Shown: positions 24,541 through 36,239 of the stretch, one piece after another | How positions within the stretch are numbered: position 1 is the stretch's first letter | How the letters are laid out: every line of letters starts with the position of its first letter | From: Imbricaverruca yamaguchii | Taxonomy: Eukaryota; Arthropoda; Thecostraca; Neoverrucidae | DNA: 64,000 nucleotides | Reading direction: 5' to 3' | Assembly (NCBI GenBank): GCA_034440575.1 | Contig: JAOTOL010001337.1 | Span: forward strand, 580,001-644,000 | Notes under the pieces: model-generated | Database searches by the model: none | What the model was told of the DNA's origin: nothing | What the model saw: only the letters and a program-made list of their open reading frames with translations | Translations under genes and position numbers: made by a program

Positions 24541-24740
24541 ACAGGGATGAGTAGCCTAGGGGTAAGTTGCTCGTCTCACAATCAAAAAGGTTGTGGGTTC
24601 GAGTCTCACCTGTCGCTACTCTTTGCCCGCGACCAATCGCAGTGAGAGATTGGCGACACCACATGGTTCAACGGTCGACATGTCGTAAAACTAACCACCA
24701 CCACTACATAATGCATGCACATGGGTACAAACTAACAGTT
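24541..24740 (+). mobile_element. SINE-like tRNA-derived repeat
   Basis: The segment GTAGCCTAGGGGTAAG is an A box and GGTTCGAGTCTCACC a B box, 33 bases apart. The T-arm GTGGG-TTCGAGT-CTCAC pairs with one G-U. The acceptor and anticodon stems pair poorly, so this is a tRNA-derived repeat rather than a tRNA gene. It begins just where left-arm homology to 40,952 stops, so it is absent from the right arm. The 3' limit is uncertain. Confidence 0.6.
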
Positions 24741-25146
24741 AGTGGCATGGGGACTCATGATGTGACACTAATGGATGGGTATGGATGGGTGGCAAGGAGC
24801 CGCACCATAATTCGCGACGTCGGAGTAGTGGAGGAGTTGGGCCTGGCTGAATAACAGGCTGACAGCCCCACCCAGCCCCAAAACCAAGTTCTGCTAACTC
24901 CGTCGGTAGAGGCCTCGACTGCCACGGAGCACCCAAACACCGACGGCGCAGCGAGGTGTGCACGGCAGGCGAGACACTGACCCGACCGACGTAGCTGTGC
25001 GGAAGCTGGAAGCCCACACAGACACCGTCCAACAGCCATGGCCTGGCTCTCCGAGAGGAACAGCTCACAGAAATGGTCGCAAGTCAGTCTGTTTTCTTCT
25101 GACAGTCTTTGAAAATGACGCACAAGCTTCATGGTCAACACCTCAC

Positions 25147-25311
25147 CATTTCATCGTCGCAGCGCTTGATGTTCAGACGGAGTGTCTGAAAGCCCAGCCA
25201 TGCACTTCTTGACTGGGGTGCTGCATCCCTGTTGCCATCTGTTGTGGCATTATTGAACTCCAACTTAACAGCAGGCCACACAGGTGGCAGGAATAATGGA
25301 TCTCTGTCCAT
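25147..25311 (-). CDS. Zinc-finger gene, left copy, exon A (putative start)
   Basis: 165 bp (55 codons), from the ATG at 25,311 to a GTGAGG donor at 25,146. An upstream TTTCTCTCCACAG acceptor indicates a further 5'-UTR exon. The product begins MDRDPLFLPPVWP and contains KLEFNNATT, NIKRCDDE. The right copy (38,190-38,354) differs at about 11 of 55 residues with no indel, so the frame has been kept under constraint. Assignment to the zinc-finger gene is inferred from matched phases and order in both arms; it could instead be a separate small gene that stops just after the donor. Confidence 0.6.
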
Positions 25312-25457
25312 GGTTAGCTTCTGCAATATGGGTGACACTGTGGAGAGAAAGTTGCCAGTTAGTTGGATTTTGTGTGGATGGACACAGACAAAGCCACTGG
25401 TTAACACTTCATGGTTTATTATTTGTGGATGAGTTCATCATTTTTTGTTGTCAACAG

Positions 25458-25617
25458 GTTCTTGAAGGTGACTACATGAAAGTAGGAATAGCCCTAACCA
25501 GGCAGTTGGAGAAGGCACCAAAATTATTGGTGCATTTGAATATATCCTTACTACTGAAATATTACCCTGGACAACCAACTATCTACATGTTGAATTTCAT
25601 CAATGGCTGAACCAGAG
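25458..25617 (+). other. Exon-like conserved segment, left arm
   Basis: Bounded by GTCAACAG| and CAGAG|GTAAGA and encoding VLEGDYMKVGIALTRQ... and YPGQPTIYMLNFI before a TGA at 25,608. The right arm (28,746-28,590, minus) keeps the splice sites, the two end motifs and the stop, with a 3-bp length difference. It points away from the zinc-finger gene, about 150 bp from exon A, so it may belong to a divergent gene. The middle is frame-shifted between copies; confidence is low. Confidence 0.4.
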
Positions 25618-26164
25618 GTAAGATAACTCTTGTAATGTAGGAAAAATGCATCATGAACTGTGATGTGAACTAACACCACTCAGTTTCCAAGGCACACCAA
25701 GTCAGTTCACAGCAACTATGCTGTAGGATAAATGGCCCACTCCTTGCCATGGTTCCCAGGTGAGGAAAGAAAACATTAGGGCGAGGTGAGGTCAGCTGCA
25801 ACAAATGCTACTCATGGAACAAAGAATGTGAATGAAGTAGATGGAAAAGTAATAGAATTCATACTACACAGCCATAAATTTAAACATGTCTATTGAAACA
25901 TGATAGTAAGCTCAAGCATACATCACATTATGGAATTGAATGAGAAAATAATGAATGAGGTGTAAAAAATCAAGATGCAACACACAAGCATTGCTGAAGA
26001 CATGGAAAGCTAAGCAGCGAGACACCAGTGATGGCATAGGATGAGGGAAACTGATAGCAACTGGCTGAAAATGATACCCTTGGCATATTGATCTCACCAG
26101 AAACATCAAACAATCAAAGAATGCCCAACAACCCTTGGCATATTATGCAAATAATTGATGTTAC

Positions 26165-26420
26165 TTAAAAGAAAACGTATTCTTTTACTTTCTACCACAG
26201 CATTGTTTACATTGGATACGTCACCGAATGTGCCGCATATAGGCAGAAGATGCCGCATGGTCAAATACAACTGGATACGGGTGCATCATTTTGATGACGT
26301 CACCAACAGTCACAATGTTACGACTTATTCGCCCATATTACGATTTCGCCCCAAATTCGTCCGGTTACGTATCTAAGGTAAACAACGCTACGGCAGAAGG
26401 TAAAAGAATACTCATTTACC
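26165..26420. mobile_element. Small inverted-repeat element (MITE-like)
   Basis: About 255 bp with imperfect inverted arms of more than 60 bases: GTATTCTTTTACTTTCTACC (26,178 onward) pairs with GGTAAAAGAATAC near 26,400, continuing through GTTTAC and GGATACGTCACCG. There is no coding frame. Target duplication is unclear. Confidence 0.6.
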
Positions 26421-26939
26421 TTGGTTGTAATATTTACCGTTGTTATTCCCATTGTTCAAACATTAAATGCTGTGTGTTGACTGCGTGGGTCCTACCTACC
26501 TACCTGTATTGGTTTCTTCAGTGTTTGGGTTGCTTGCATTTTGGGCATTATTTGTGCTTGAATGTGCTTGACGAAGTATGAGCGAAGTCCTGCTCCTTTA
26601 TCATCTAAATTTTCTATATATATTTGGAAACTAGATATTTGATCGTCTTTTGATGAAGTTCTGGATTCCAAATTGTAATATTTAATGTTGAAGCATGTAA
26701 AAAATGTACTTTGCAAGGGAAGGCAATTTTTCCTTGCACTGTGAGTGATGACATTTTCAATAAAATGTTGATCGCTTCTGTAACTATCAGTAGTAGACAT
26801 TGCCATTGCTACAAATGTTGTCAATACTGAATGTTGTCAGCCAAGGCAATATAACCCTAAAATCAGCAAAAGGGGATAGCAGTAGTTCAAGGAGGCAGTG
26901 GTAGTTCATCCATCAATGAAAGAGCTCCTCAGCATGAAA

Positions 26940-27480
26940 AAGACAAAGGTAATTATAGAACACATGTGCAGTGTATAATGCCTAATGCTCAGAGTATTTT
27001 ATCCAAATTTGGTGAGTTCAAGTGTGATGTTCCTGAGGAACCAAACTGTGTTTGCATTATGGAGGCACATGTGAGTGAGGGGTATTTTGTGGATGACATG
27101 CAGGACTATGAGATCCAGGGATACAATATGTGTTTGTGCAATAGGGGTCCAGCAGTGAAAGGGTGTGGTGTAATGCTCTATGTGAATAGCTTATTCAGTG
27201 CTAAAAAAGTAGGAGATGGGGCGAAAAATATGTCTCTGGAGTCCATTTGGCTTGATGTCACTGTGGGAAAAGGCAACAGCAATATACTGAGGATAGGAGC
27301 TTTGTACCAATCAGGAACCCTGCCACATTCTCAGCAACTGGAGGTTAATAAGGTGATTATTGAGGAAATCAGTAGAAACTTTCAGAGGAAGCACCTTATT
27401 CTTGGTGACTTTAATCTAAGGGGATATGAAAATGCTGGTGTTGGCTCCCAATCATGAAAAATGTTCAGGAAATGCCACCT
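26940..27480 (+). mobile_element. CR1-like LINE fragment, endonuclease domain
   Basis: An open frame (26,966-27,457) shows the features of an APE-type endonuclease: PNAQSILSKFGEF at the start, IMEAHVSEG, GCGVMLYVN, SIWLDVTVGKGNSN and LILGDFNLRGYEN. The fragment is truncated at both ends; reverse transcriptase is absent. The same family is present on the minus strand at 60,346-60,941, with near-identical SIWLDVTVGKGNSN. Confidence 0.8.
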
Positions 27481-28320
27481 CAAAATGTATGGATTGATTT
27501 TAATCTTTTTGATTTTGGTAACATGTATATTATATTAAAAAGAAGAGCATGCAACATCTTCTTGCCAAGTGTTTTCCTGGTTTTTCAAAAATTAGTTGAA
27601 TGTGATCAACATATGCTTCATTGTGAAATCACTGCTTAATGAGATGTCACTAGTGTAACTTGAATAGCTGCCTCTCAAGCATTTCCACCATTTCCCCCAA
27701 AATTTAGAAATCAATGAAATCACATAGTGCAACCAAAAAAATATGTTTTTGAACAAAAATTGTACCAAGGGCCTCTTATGAATATCTGCCAAGGTAGTAT
27801 TTCAGCAGTTGATGCAGAAGACAGTTGCTCAACATCAAACATTCATGTAGTGTACCAAGGGTTGTTGTACATTCTTTGATTGTGACATTATCTAGTGATA
27901 TCTTTAAGCTGACAGGATACATTTCAGTCAGGTGCCGCCTGTTTCCCTCATCCTATGCCATCATTGGTGTCTCACCCTGATGAGTTGGCTTGTCATATGT
28001 TTAGTAAAGCTGGTGTGTTGTATGCCAAAGTATTACATGGCATGTAATATTTTATCACAGGTGCTGTACAGCCAATGCAGTTGATGCACCCAAAAACCCT
28101 AACACCGAACACTATTTTCTCATCCAGTCTCCTAATGTTGTGATGTATGCTTGAGCTTACTATTGTTTCCATAGATTCATTTGAAGTGTATGGATGTGTT
28201 CTATCAATTCTATTACTTTTCTATCTACATGATTCACTTATTTTGTATTCCATGAGTAGCATTTCTTGCAGCTGACCAGCTGCAGCTCGCCTCAGTGATC
28301 TTTCCCTTCATCACTTCACC

Positions 28321-28575
28321 AAGGAACAATGGCACAAAGTGGGTCATGTACCCTACAGCATAGTTGTGAACTGACATAGTTTGTGTGGCTTCGAAACTAA
28401 GTGGTGTTAGTTCACATCACAGTTCATTGTGCAACATGCATACACTACAGGAACAATGGCACAAAGTGGGTCATGTACCCTACAGCATAGTTGTGAACTG
28501 ACATAGTTTGTGCGGCTTCGAAACTAAGTGGTGTTAGTTCACATCACAGTTCATTGTGCAACATGCATACACTAC
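28321..28575. repeat. Tandem duplication, 2 x 127 bp
   Basis: GGAACAATGGCACAAAGTGG... to ...CATGCATACACTACA is repeated at a 127-base offset with one visible difference (GTGTGGC against GTGCGGC). The left arm has a single copy, so the duplication is right-specific and recent. Confidence 0.9.
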
Positions 28576-28589
28576 AAGAGTTCTCTTAC

Positions 28590-28746
28590 CTCTGATTCAG
28601 CCTTTGATGAACTGCAACATGAAGATAGTTGGCTGTCCAGGATAATTTTCAGTCCTAAGACTGCATGTGAATGCATCATTAATTTTTCTGCCCTCCATTT
28701 GCCTGGCCAGGGATATTCCAATTTTCATGTAGTCATCTTGAAGAAC
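28590..28746 (-). other. Exon-like conserved segment, right arm
   Basis: Counterpart of 25,458-25,617: acceptor TCTACAG|, start VLQDDYMKIGISLARQ, later YPGQPTIFMLQFI, TGA, then donor GAG|GTAAGA. Retained splice sites and end motifs suggest an exon; the in-frame stop just before the donor argues for a terminal coding exon or decay. Confidence 0.4.
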
Positions 28747-28982
28747 CTGTAGACAGCAATCAATGATGAAGTCATCTATAAGTAGTAAGCTGTTAAATCT
28801 TAACCCACGCCATCTCTCTGGTTAGATCGTCACACCCCATCTCAGGGGAGTGGATAGTAACCCCACACTAAAATCCCAACTAAGCGTCGCACGAAAACGG
28901 AAGAGTTGTCATCGGAAAGCGCTCGACGAGTACCGTCCAGATCCACCCCCCAAAACAATTTCCCCCGAAAGCAGCGTGGGAA

Positions 28983-29734
28983 AAGTGGTTCGCCGACCTG
29001 GAGTCGGAGAATAAAAAATTTGTATCGGAGCCCTCCAAGAACAAGAAGATATTCCTGCCCATGGAGTCGGAGAATAAAGAAATGGCCTCGGACCCCCCCC
29101 CCTCCTAAAAAAAAACAGAAAGCTACTGGTGTCGGAGCCCAAAAAAAGATGTTTTATAAAAAGCATACAACCCGCTTACTTACAAGCATACTTACACCCC
29201 TTTACTGGACCCGAAGTCACTTCAATCACTCCCACTTAATTAACTCGCACTTACTAGGTTTTTCTCCGGAAAGCTCTCAAAACTTTGTCCCAACCCGAGT
29301 ATACCCAACCAATCGAGACAAAGATCTTCGCACAAAGGGAAGGGGACAAAGCAGCGAGGCGAAACGCGCGGTCAAAGCGTGGTCGCTGTGTAAACATGAC
29401 TGCAATATTTACACAATTTCAAGACCGCTACTTGACCTCAATTCCTGTCGCCTTTAATAGGAATTCATACGTCAATACAGTGGTACCTTTTTGCTTCAGT
29501 TGTATGGGAATCAATACACTGAAGATATATGTTCCTAATCATGAAATTACGTTGTCTTTATCCTAGATCAAAACATGAATCGGGCGAGACCGTCCCAATA
29601 ATTTGTTAATTCTCCTACTCTAGTACGGATATTGTCCTGTCCTAACGACGACGTATCCAAGGGTGGTCAAATGATGAATTATATATTTTTCGTAACTATT
29701 TTAAATGACGTCTAATTGTGACCATAAATCATAA
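28983..29734. other. Short GGAGTCGGAGAATAAA repeats and unassigned DNA
   Basis: GGAGTCGGAGAATAAA occurs near 29,000 and 29,063, with a related GTGTCGGAGCCC near 29,131. The plus-strand open frame across 28,906-29,457 is basic and low-complexity, with no domain. Confidence 0.35.
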
Positions 29735-30640
29735 AGTCATAAAGTCATAAAGTGTTAAGGCTTAATAAGGGCCACAAGGGCCCATCTGGATCAAGCCTGT
29801 CTAGAAGATATTAGAAAGTACATGTTCACACCTATCAATTCCAAACCCATGCAATACCTCCACCTGTGCCACCACAGCCAATCTCATCAGTATGACATCG
29901 CAAAGGAAGTTGCCAAATCCACTGCTAGGTACACCCCATATAGTACAACATAATACTAGCATAATGTTATACCCTATATAGCTAGTGAAAATACTCAATA
30001 TCCCATGCATCACAAGTTAGAATTCAAAAACAACATTTTCCTGTCTAAAAAAATTATCCACCCTACTTTTAAAGACATTCAATGAGGGACTCCCCACTGC
30101 ATCAGCAGGCAGCCTATTCCATTGGTCAACAACCCTTTGACTGAAGACCTGTTGTCGTTTAACTGTCCTGCACCTCATTTTGTCTAACCTGAATTGATGA
30201 CCCCTATGGGATACTCTAAACTGCAGAGCATCATTCAAATTGACCTGATCTAGCCCTCTAACAATTTTGTACATTTCAATCATGTCTCCCCTTAATCTCC
30301 TATACTTGAGTGAGTACATATCTAATGCATTAAGCCTTTCTCCATATTCTAAGTTACTTAATCCACTGACGAGTCTAGTGGCTTTGCGCTGGACTCTTTC
30401 TAACATATCTATATCCTTTTCTAGGTAGGGGCTCCATGCTTGTACAGAGTACTCCAAGTGGGGCAGCACATAGATGGCCCGGAGAACGTAATAACTCCGT
30501 ACATGCACAGTTACTGCAGTTGCTGAAGTGATAAAACTACTATTCAGATGCTTTTCTCTTGATGGGTTACTGTAGTTTCGCGAATCGAGGTGGAATTCAT
30601 ACCAAAGTAACCCAAGGTCTTTTGCATTTTTTTTAGCATT
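29735..30640 (-). mobile_element. CR1-like LINE, 3' end
   Basis: The minus strand carries the RT C-terminal region: VLPHLEYSVQAWSPYLEKD, ERVQRKATRLV, YRRLRGDMIEMYKI and VVDQWNRLPADAV, ending at a stop at 30,017. Upstream, a KDLG-type motif lies near 30,620 in a broken frame. The 3' end at 29,735-29,752 is a tandem octamer (CATAAAGT on the plus strand), the type of microsatellite tail seen in CR1/L2 elements. Heavily 5'-truncated. Confidence 0.85.
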
Positions 30641-32207
30641 TACATGGCTCCCAAAAATAGGTCTTCTGCCATCAATGAAGTTCGCTAGCTGGTGCTATTT
30701 TATGCATTTCAATTCGAAATTGAATGCTCTATTTCGTGAAATGAACAGAAATACTGAAAACTGTCTGAGATGTCCAGAATAACGTTCTCCGTTAGTCTCC
30801 GATTGGAATGCGGCTGGAGAACAGGACCTCGGGTCCGATATGCGAGTATTTGACGTCATGGTGCATATTTCGAGTTCCACTCAGGGATAACAAATCGTAT
30901 CGTTCTGTCGTCGTGGACGACAACCACGAACGGGGACTTTTGGCGACCACATTTCCATATCATTATAAATATTATATGTGAAATCATATAAATGGTACCT
31001 ACTATACATAAAATTGACTACGTCACGATATCCGTGTCAAGGTAAGCAGGATTGAAACGAATCGGATTGGACCGGGACTGGAAATGTCTCTCCGTGCAGA
31101 CCTCTAGAAATGTTAACCGTGCAGACCTCTACCACCCACCGCCACGCTACCATTTCTTCATTCCCATCGTACGTTTTTGTGGTTCTAGTATCTAGTATCT
31201 AGTACGCTCAGCGGCAAAAAAAATGACTCAACGGCAACAAAGTGTCGTCGAGACAACCATTCCATCGTTCAGAAGACCGCCGACGATAGAATTGTCTCCC
31301 GTTTAGCACAGAGCCAATGGCATGCCTTCTGGTCGCCGGTGGTTGTCGAACTCGCCCGGTACCACTTTATGCTCGATGGCAGCGGTACGGAAGTACCCAA
31401 CTATGGTATACTCAGCGGCTTTGGAGGCAATCGACTAGACCACGGGTACTAAAACAACACTAGACCTACGTTAAGTAATGAATAATTTATAACATTAGCT
31501 GATTTTTTAAAACAATTTTAACTTGAAACCTTTTTCATGTAGGATGTACGATAATATTTTTTATTTCATTAAAATCGTTGGAAAGAATCTAGAAGAATAT
31601 TATTCTTTTACGCGCATTCCTCGCTTTCAAATCCGTCCGTTTCCATTTTAAACGCGACGATGTGCGCCGAAGAGTGAAATAGGGAATTGATCACGGTTCT
31701 TTATAATTGATGAGTGGTGGATGAGTGCGGCAAGATAAAACTACCAAGTTCGAATTATCTGGAGTGTTAATCAAACGATTTTTTTCTTCATTTTCTGACT
31801 TATATGAGACCAAATGAAGTGGTTCGGTCTTAGACAGACTCCAGAAACCGACTCTATTCGGGGCCAGGGCGTAAGGGTGACAAAGTTAGTAAGGTCATCC
31901 TGTAGATGTGGACATTGCGATTGGAAAGGTACTGCACAGAGCATTTACAAACATTCAAAAGTAAAGCACCCAGGTCTACCAGTGTTAAGAGTACTGCAAG
32001 ATAGCCATTTGGGCCCTGGCAGGCGATTTGACTGGACTTGCAAGCCAGCACTGGATCATCAACCATCAAGCTCAGGTGAAGATATTGGTATATGGATTAC
32101 ATTTGAGTAAAATATAGTCACCTAAATGTAATTAGAAAAAAATATTTTGGTGTGTAGGTACCTACTCAGCAGGCATTGCACTGCAGTTGGTGACAATGCA
32201 TACAATA
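30641..32207. other. Unassigned sequence with one small zinc-binding frame
   Basis: A plus-strand frame at 31,814-32,110 (98 codons) contains CGHCDWKGTAQSIYKHSKVKH, a C-x2-C-x11-H-x4-H pattern like a BED or C2H2 finger. No flanking domain or splice evidence is clear; it could be a relic of the host insertion. CGTGCAGACCTCTA is repeated at 31,096 and 31,121. Confidence 0.3.
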
Positions 32208-34525
32208 TAGGGATGGTGAATTTTAGCCACCTGGTGGTTTAAACCATGGTTTAAACTGGCTGGCCTAAATTAATTTAAGCCACTCTGGCTTAACTTATAT
32301 TTCTGGTATGGCTGGAGGGCAGTGATGGACATTAGTTAGGGGAGCATCAATTATAATTCCAAAATGTGCTACACTCCATTTTATTTGCAAAAAATACTCC
32401 CTAGAATTCCACAAAACTCTGTCTGGGTTCTGGGTATGCACTCCACAAGCCAGATGTTTACCCATTAGGTACAGTTGGTCTAACATGTAGCCCCCTGGAT
32501 GCTGGTAGTTAGAAATGGTATTTGTAAATACCAGGAATTTGACATCCAACTATCATTGAGGGAGATAAAAGACATAAAGACATAAAAGATCAGTGCAACT
32601 ATGAGCCACAAGGGCCCTTCTTGGTTGCACTCTGTACACTGAACCAGTTGTCCACCAAATGTATTGATCAACTCTCCCTGGAATACAGAAAAACAAGCCC
32701 ACTATTCTTGTAATGATTGTCTATGCTGTTCTTAAAGATGTTCAGTGTGTTGCTACTGACAATGGTTTCTGGCAGCTGGTTCCAGTGTTCTACTACCCTG
32801 TTGGTGAAGAAAGTTTGCCTTAACCTTGTTCTGCTGTGGTTAACTTTAATTTTGAATTTATGACCTCTAATTCCATCATTTCTGTTAAATTCAAACAGTT
32901 CCCTGAGATAACCCTGTTCCTGACCATGTACAAATTGAAAGACCTTGAGATCTCCTCTCAGCCTTCTATATCTAAGTGAAAACATATTCAATTTCTTCAA
33001 TCATTCCTCATATGCTAGGTTGCCCATACCATTCACCATTTTTGTTGCCTTCATTTGTACTCTCTCTAAAAGCCAACAATATTTTTCATAACTAGGGGAC
33101 CAAGCTTGGACACAATATTCCAGATATGGCCTAGCATATGCACAATAAAGCTTCCTGATTACTTCCTCACTTTTGTATCATACATTCCTATTTATTGCCC
33201 CAAGCATTCTTAGTGCCTTCTTCCTGGCTTCTTTGGTCTGTTCTGATGCCCCCAATTTTGTGTTGAAAATAACACCTAATTCCTTCTCCTGCTGAGTCAC
33301 AGATAGTACTTGCCCACCCATCAAGTATGGAGCCTTGATATGCTACCTACCTACATGCATGATTTTGCACTTATCAAAATCAAATTTCATTTGCCATTTT
33401 TCGGACCACTTCACATGCTCGTTTCAGTCTTTCTGCAGCAAGATTCTGCAGATAATATGTAGCAAGGTACATATTAGACAGACTGTTCATAGCCATTTGA
33501 TAGCTAGGTACCTATTTTATGTTAACTGAAGAGTGACTATTTGAGCCACATCAATTTGTGCTGTTTTTGGCATAGTTTTCCCGTTGTCTTACTGATAATA
33601 GTATGTATATGTAGGTAGGGATGGGAAAAAGCTGGCTTAAATTCAATTTATGGCAGCCAGTGGCTTTTATTAATTTAAGCCGGTTTAAACTGGCTTTTAT
33701 TATTGAAGCCAGTTTAAATTCACTACACTTCTAAGTCCCACACTTATAAGGCTCACAAACCATGGGTGCATTGACAGTGTTGGTCTTCAGCACAATACAA
33801 ATGTAAAATACCATACCTAGAGAGAGTACAATGAAGACCTACTGTGCATGACCAGATGGTTAGTGACAGTTTCTGACCCAAAGTATGGACATTAGGTTGA
33901 TTCACCTATCATCTAATGCTTTGAAGCTCATCTAATGCTCATCTAATGGATCTAATGCTCCACTTCCACGAGTGTTAGTGCTAACAGGAAATAATGTGCT
34001 ACCATACAATGTCATGAAAGGTGTGCAATAGTTGACAATGTGTGCAAAATGTGCAATAGGTAGACAGATTGCTTACTGTAGCAAACAATAAGCAAACAGA
34101 TTGCTTACTGTTATCTATGAATATGGGTAGGTAGGTACCTACCTACATATACTATTATCAGTAAGACAATGGGAAAGCTATGTCAAAAACATCACAAATT
34201 GGTCTGGCTCATATAGTTACTTTTAAGGTAACATGAAATAGGTACCTAGCTATACAATGGCTAGGTACCCAATGGGTAAAAATCTGACTTGTGGAGTGCA
34301 TACCTAGAACCCAGCTAGAGTTTTGGGAAATTCTAGGGAGTGTTTGTTTATAAATAAAATGGAGTGCAGCACATTTTGGAATAATTGATGCTTCCCTAAC
34401 TTTTGTTTGTCACTGCACTCAAGCCATATCCGAAACATAATTTTAGCCAGGGTGGCTTAAATTCATTTATGCCGGCTGGTTTAAACTGGTTTAAAGCACC
34501 AGGTGCCTTAAATTTGCCATCCCTA
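32208..34525. mobile_element. Fold-back element with TAGGGATGG ends
   Basis: Inverted arms begin TAGGGATGGYRAATTTWAG at 32,208 and at 34,525 (complement). They run inward about 270 bases to 32,472 and 34,262, and then resume as 33,492-33,612 against 34,140-34,262. The gap in the left arm is a CR1-like insertion. Subterminal TTTAAGCC/GGCTTAAA motifs are frequent. The ends resemble hAT termini; no transposase and no matching 8-bp target duplication are visible. Confidence 0.65.
32560..33480 (-). mobile_element. CR1-like LINE fragment nested in the fold-back arm
   Basis: The minus strand reads RT C-terminal sequence: YCVQAWSPSYEK near 33,090 (broken frame), then LNMFSLRYRRLRGDLK, FTNRVVEHWNQLPE and IDNHYKN, ending at 32,668. 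The 3' tail is (GACATAAA)n on the plus strand at 32,570-32,588. It is a different subfamily from 29,735-30,640 and the same one as 37,082-37,445. Confidence 0.82.
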
Positions 34526-34745
34526 TATGTAAGTAGGTACCTACCTACCTATATTTAGGGATGGAAAAAGCTGGCTTAAATTGAATTTATGCCAGCCAGT
34601 GGCTTTTATTAATTTAAGCCAGTTTAAACTGGCTTATTATTTAAGCCGGCTTAAATTCACGACACTTCTAAGCCCTTGCATTATTAAGGCTCACAAACCA
34701 TGGGTGCATTGACAGTGTTGCAAACCATGGGTGCATTGACGACGT
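33615..34745. repeat. Direct repeat pair, about 165 bp
   Basis: TAGGGATGG(G)AAAAAGCTGGC... through ...CATGGGTGCATTGACAGTGTTG occurs at 33,615-33,783 and 34,556-34,721, about 940 bases apart, with few differences. One copy is inside the fold-back element and one just outside. Confidence 0.8.
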
Positions 34746-36239
34746 CGAATTGCCGAAAAGGAAATTGGCGGCAAGATATTCTGTATAAAGGTAATCGACG
34801 CAATTTGTTATAGGTCCAGGAAATCACAACCTTTTCGAGCTATCATTACCCCCTTTGGGTTAGGCCAACCTCGTGATTACCCCGTATCAAATTCAGAATG
34901 CCTCATAACCAAAGTTCATTTTCAAGGTTGAGAACATGTAGTATTTCCTGCTGATATATGTGCACAGGTTTTTGGCAAATGTACACAGGTTTGACGAGGT
35001 TTGATACTGGAGGTTTGACGAAACCCCGCTATAACCCCACCCCCACCCCCCCACAAGCCAGCGCATTACCCCAGGTTGGGAACCCCTGTTCCGGGCCATG
35101 TAGCATAATGTTATCGTTTGCACAAAAGGTGACAACCACCAAGCCTATTCCGGATTTGGACGACAACCACGAAACCATTTTTTTTAGCCCTGGTTCCACT
35201 ATGGTGGCAAGATTTGGCAGCAATACGAGAGGTTTCGTAATGGATATTTTTTGGTGTAACGCCAGTATTTCCCGGAATTATGAAGAAGAATCGTGGTATA
35301 TTCCAATCTTTCCTTCTGAAGAGTCATTTCGACAGAATTCTGAAGACATACGAAAACCTAACCCCTCATATCTTTGTTATTCAGAATGAGACGAGATTGG
35401 CGCAAGCCGAATGACGATTCATCTGTGGTTAGAGAGTGATTGTGCTGGGCCGCCGTCCTGACAGTGTGAAAATATCCTGGAGAGTAATAGGCTGAGGTGA
35501 TAACTAGTTCAGAAATTTACATTATTTTTTTCTCTATTGTTTTTTATGCTATGTCGATGCTTTTGTTTTTTTTCGGATTTCAGGGCATCGTGCACACCAA
35601 CGATTACCTGAGTAACCCCCCCCCCACGAGGTCGGCCTTGATTGGGGCTTAGACTGAGCCAGGACATAGTTTGTAACTGTGCGATCCGCACCTATCTGAT
35701 ATAAACAAGGTCTCCACCACAAATGTGTGGGATTTTACAGCAACATTTCCTTCATGTCATTTCCTTGCACCTTCAATATCAGTTCTTCCAGGCAAAATAA
35801 ATATAGGTACAGCCAAAGTTGAATGTATTTATTCAAAGCACATTTGCAGATTCATACACACATGCATAACATGCAATATGTTTGACACATGCACAATGCA
35901 ATCCAAACAACCACCACACACTTGTAGGTATTCCGATATAACATGTTTCCTGGGCAATTGACTGCAACCTGCATTTCATGCCTTATGACCTGCTATGCCA
36001 TGCTCTTCTGTTCTGTTGTCCAGGCTTCTAATTTGTATGATGGACTGGAAACTGCAACTGCATTGTTAGAGCTGGACTGAGATCCTGGAAACAAAATGTC
36101 ATCCATTATTGGCACGTTTCATTCGGATAATAAAAAAGTTCAACATTTGCAGTGACAATCCTGGAGAATAAAATGTCCTTAGGTCTCCATACTCCAGGAG
36201 AGGCCCAAAATTCCCACCCTGCCCGAAAGTGACGTCACC
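34746..36239. other. Unassigned sequence inside the large insertion
   Basis: No gene is recognisable. A plus-strand open frame of 143 codons at 34,958-35,389 has no motif. GACGACAACCACGAA recurs at 30,919 and 35,160, hinting at a shared repeat. Confidence 0.3.

Larger units (their letters stand above)
26141..27849. other. Central spacer of the inverted duplication
   Basis: About 1.7 kb between the innermost matched points. It holds the MITE-like element, a CR1-like endonuclease fragment and otherwise unassigned AT-rich sequence (26,420-26,940 and 27,480-27,849). Confidence 0.6.

Noticed and set aside
24541..24620. Functional tRNA gene
   Set aside because: A and B boxes and the T-arm are good, but acceptor and anticodon stems do not pair well and a longer repeat body follows.
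31814..32110. Complete zinc-finger gene
   Set aside because: Only one Cys/His pattern in 98 codons, with no companion exon visible; kept as a note, not called as a gene.
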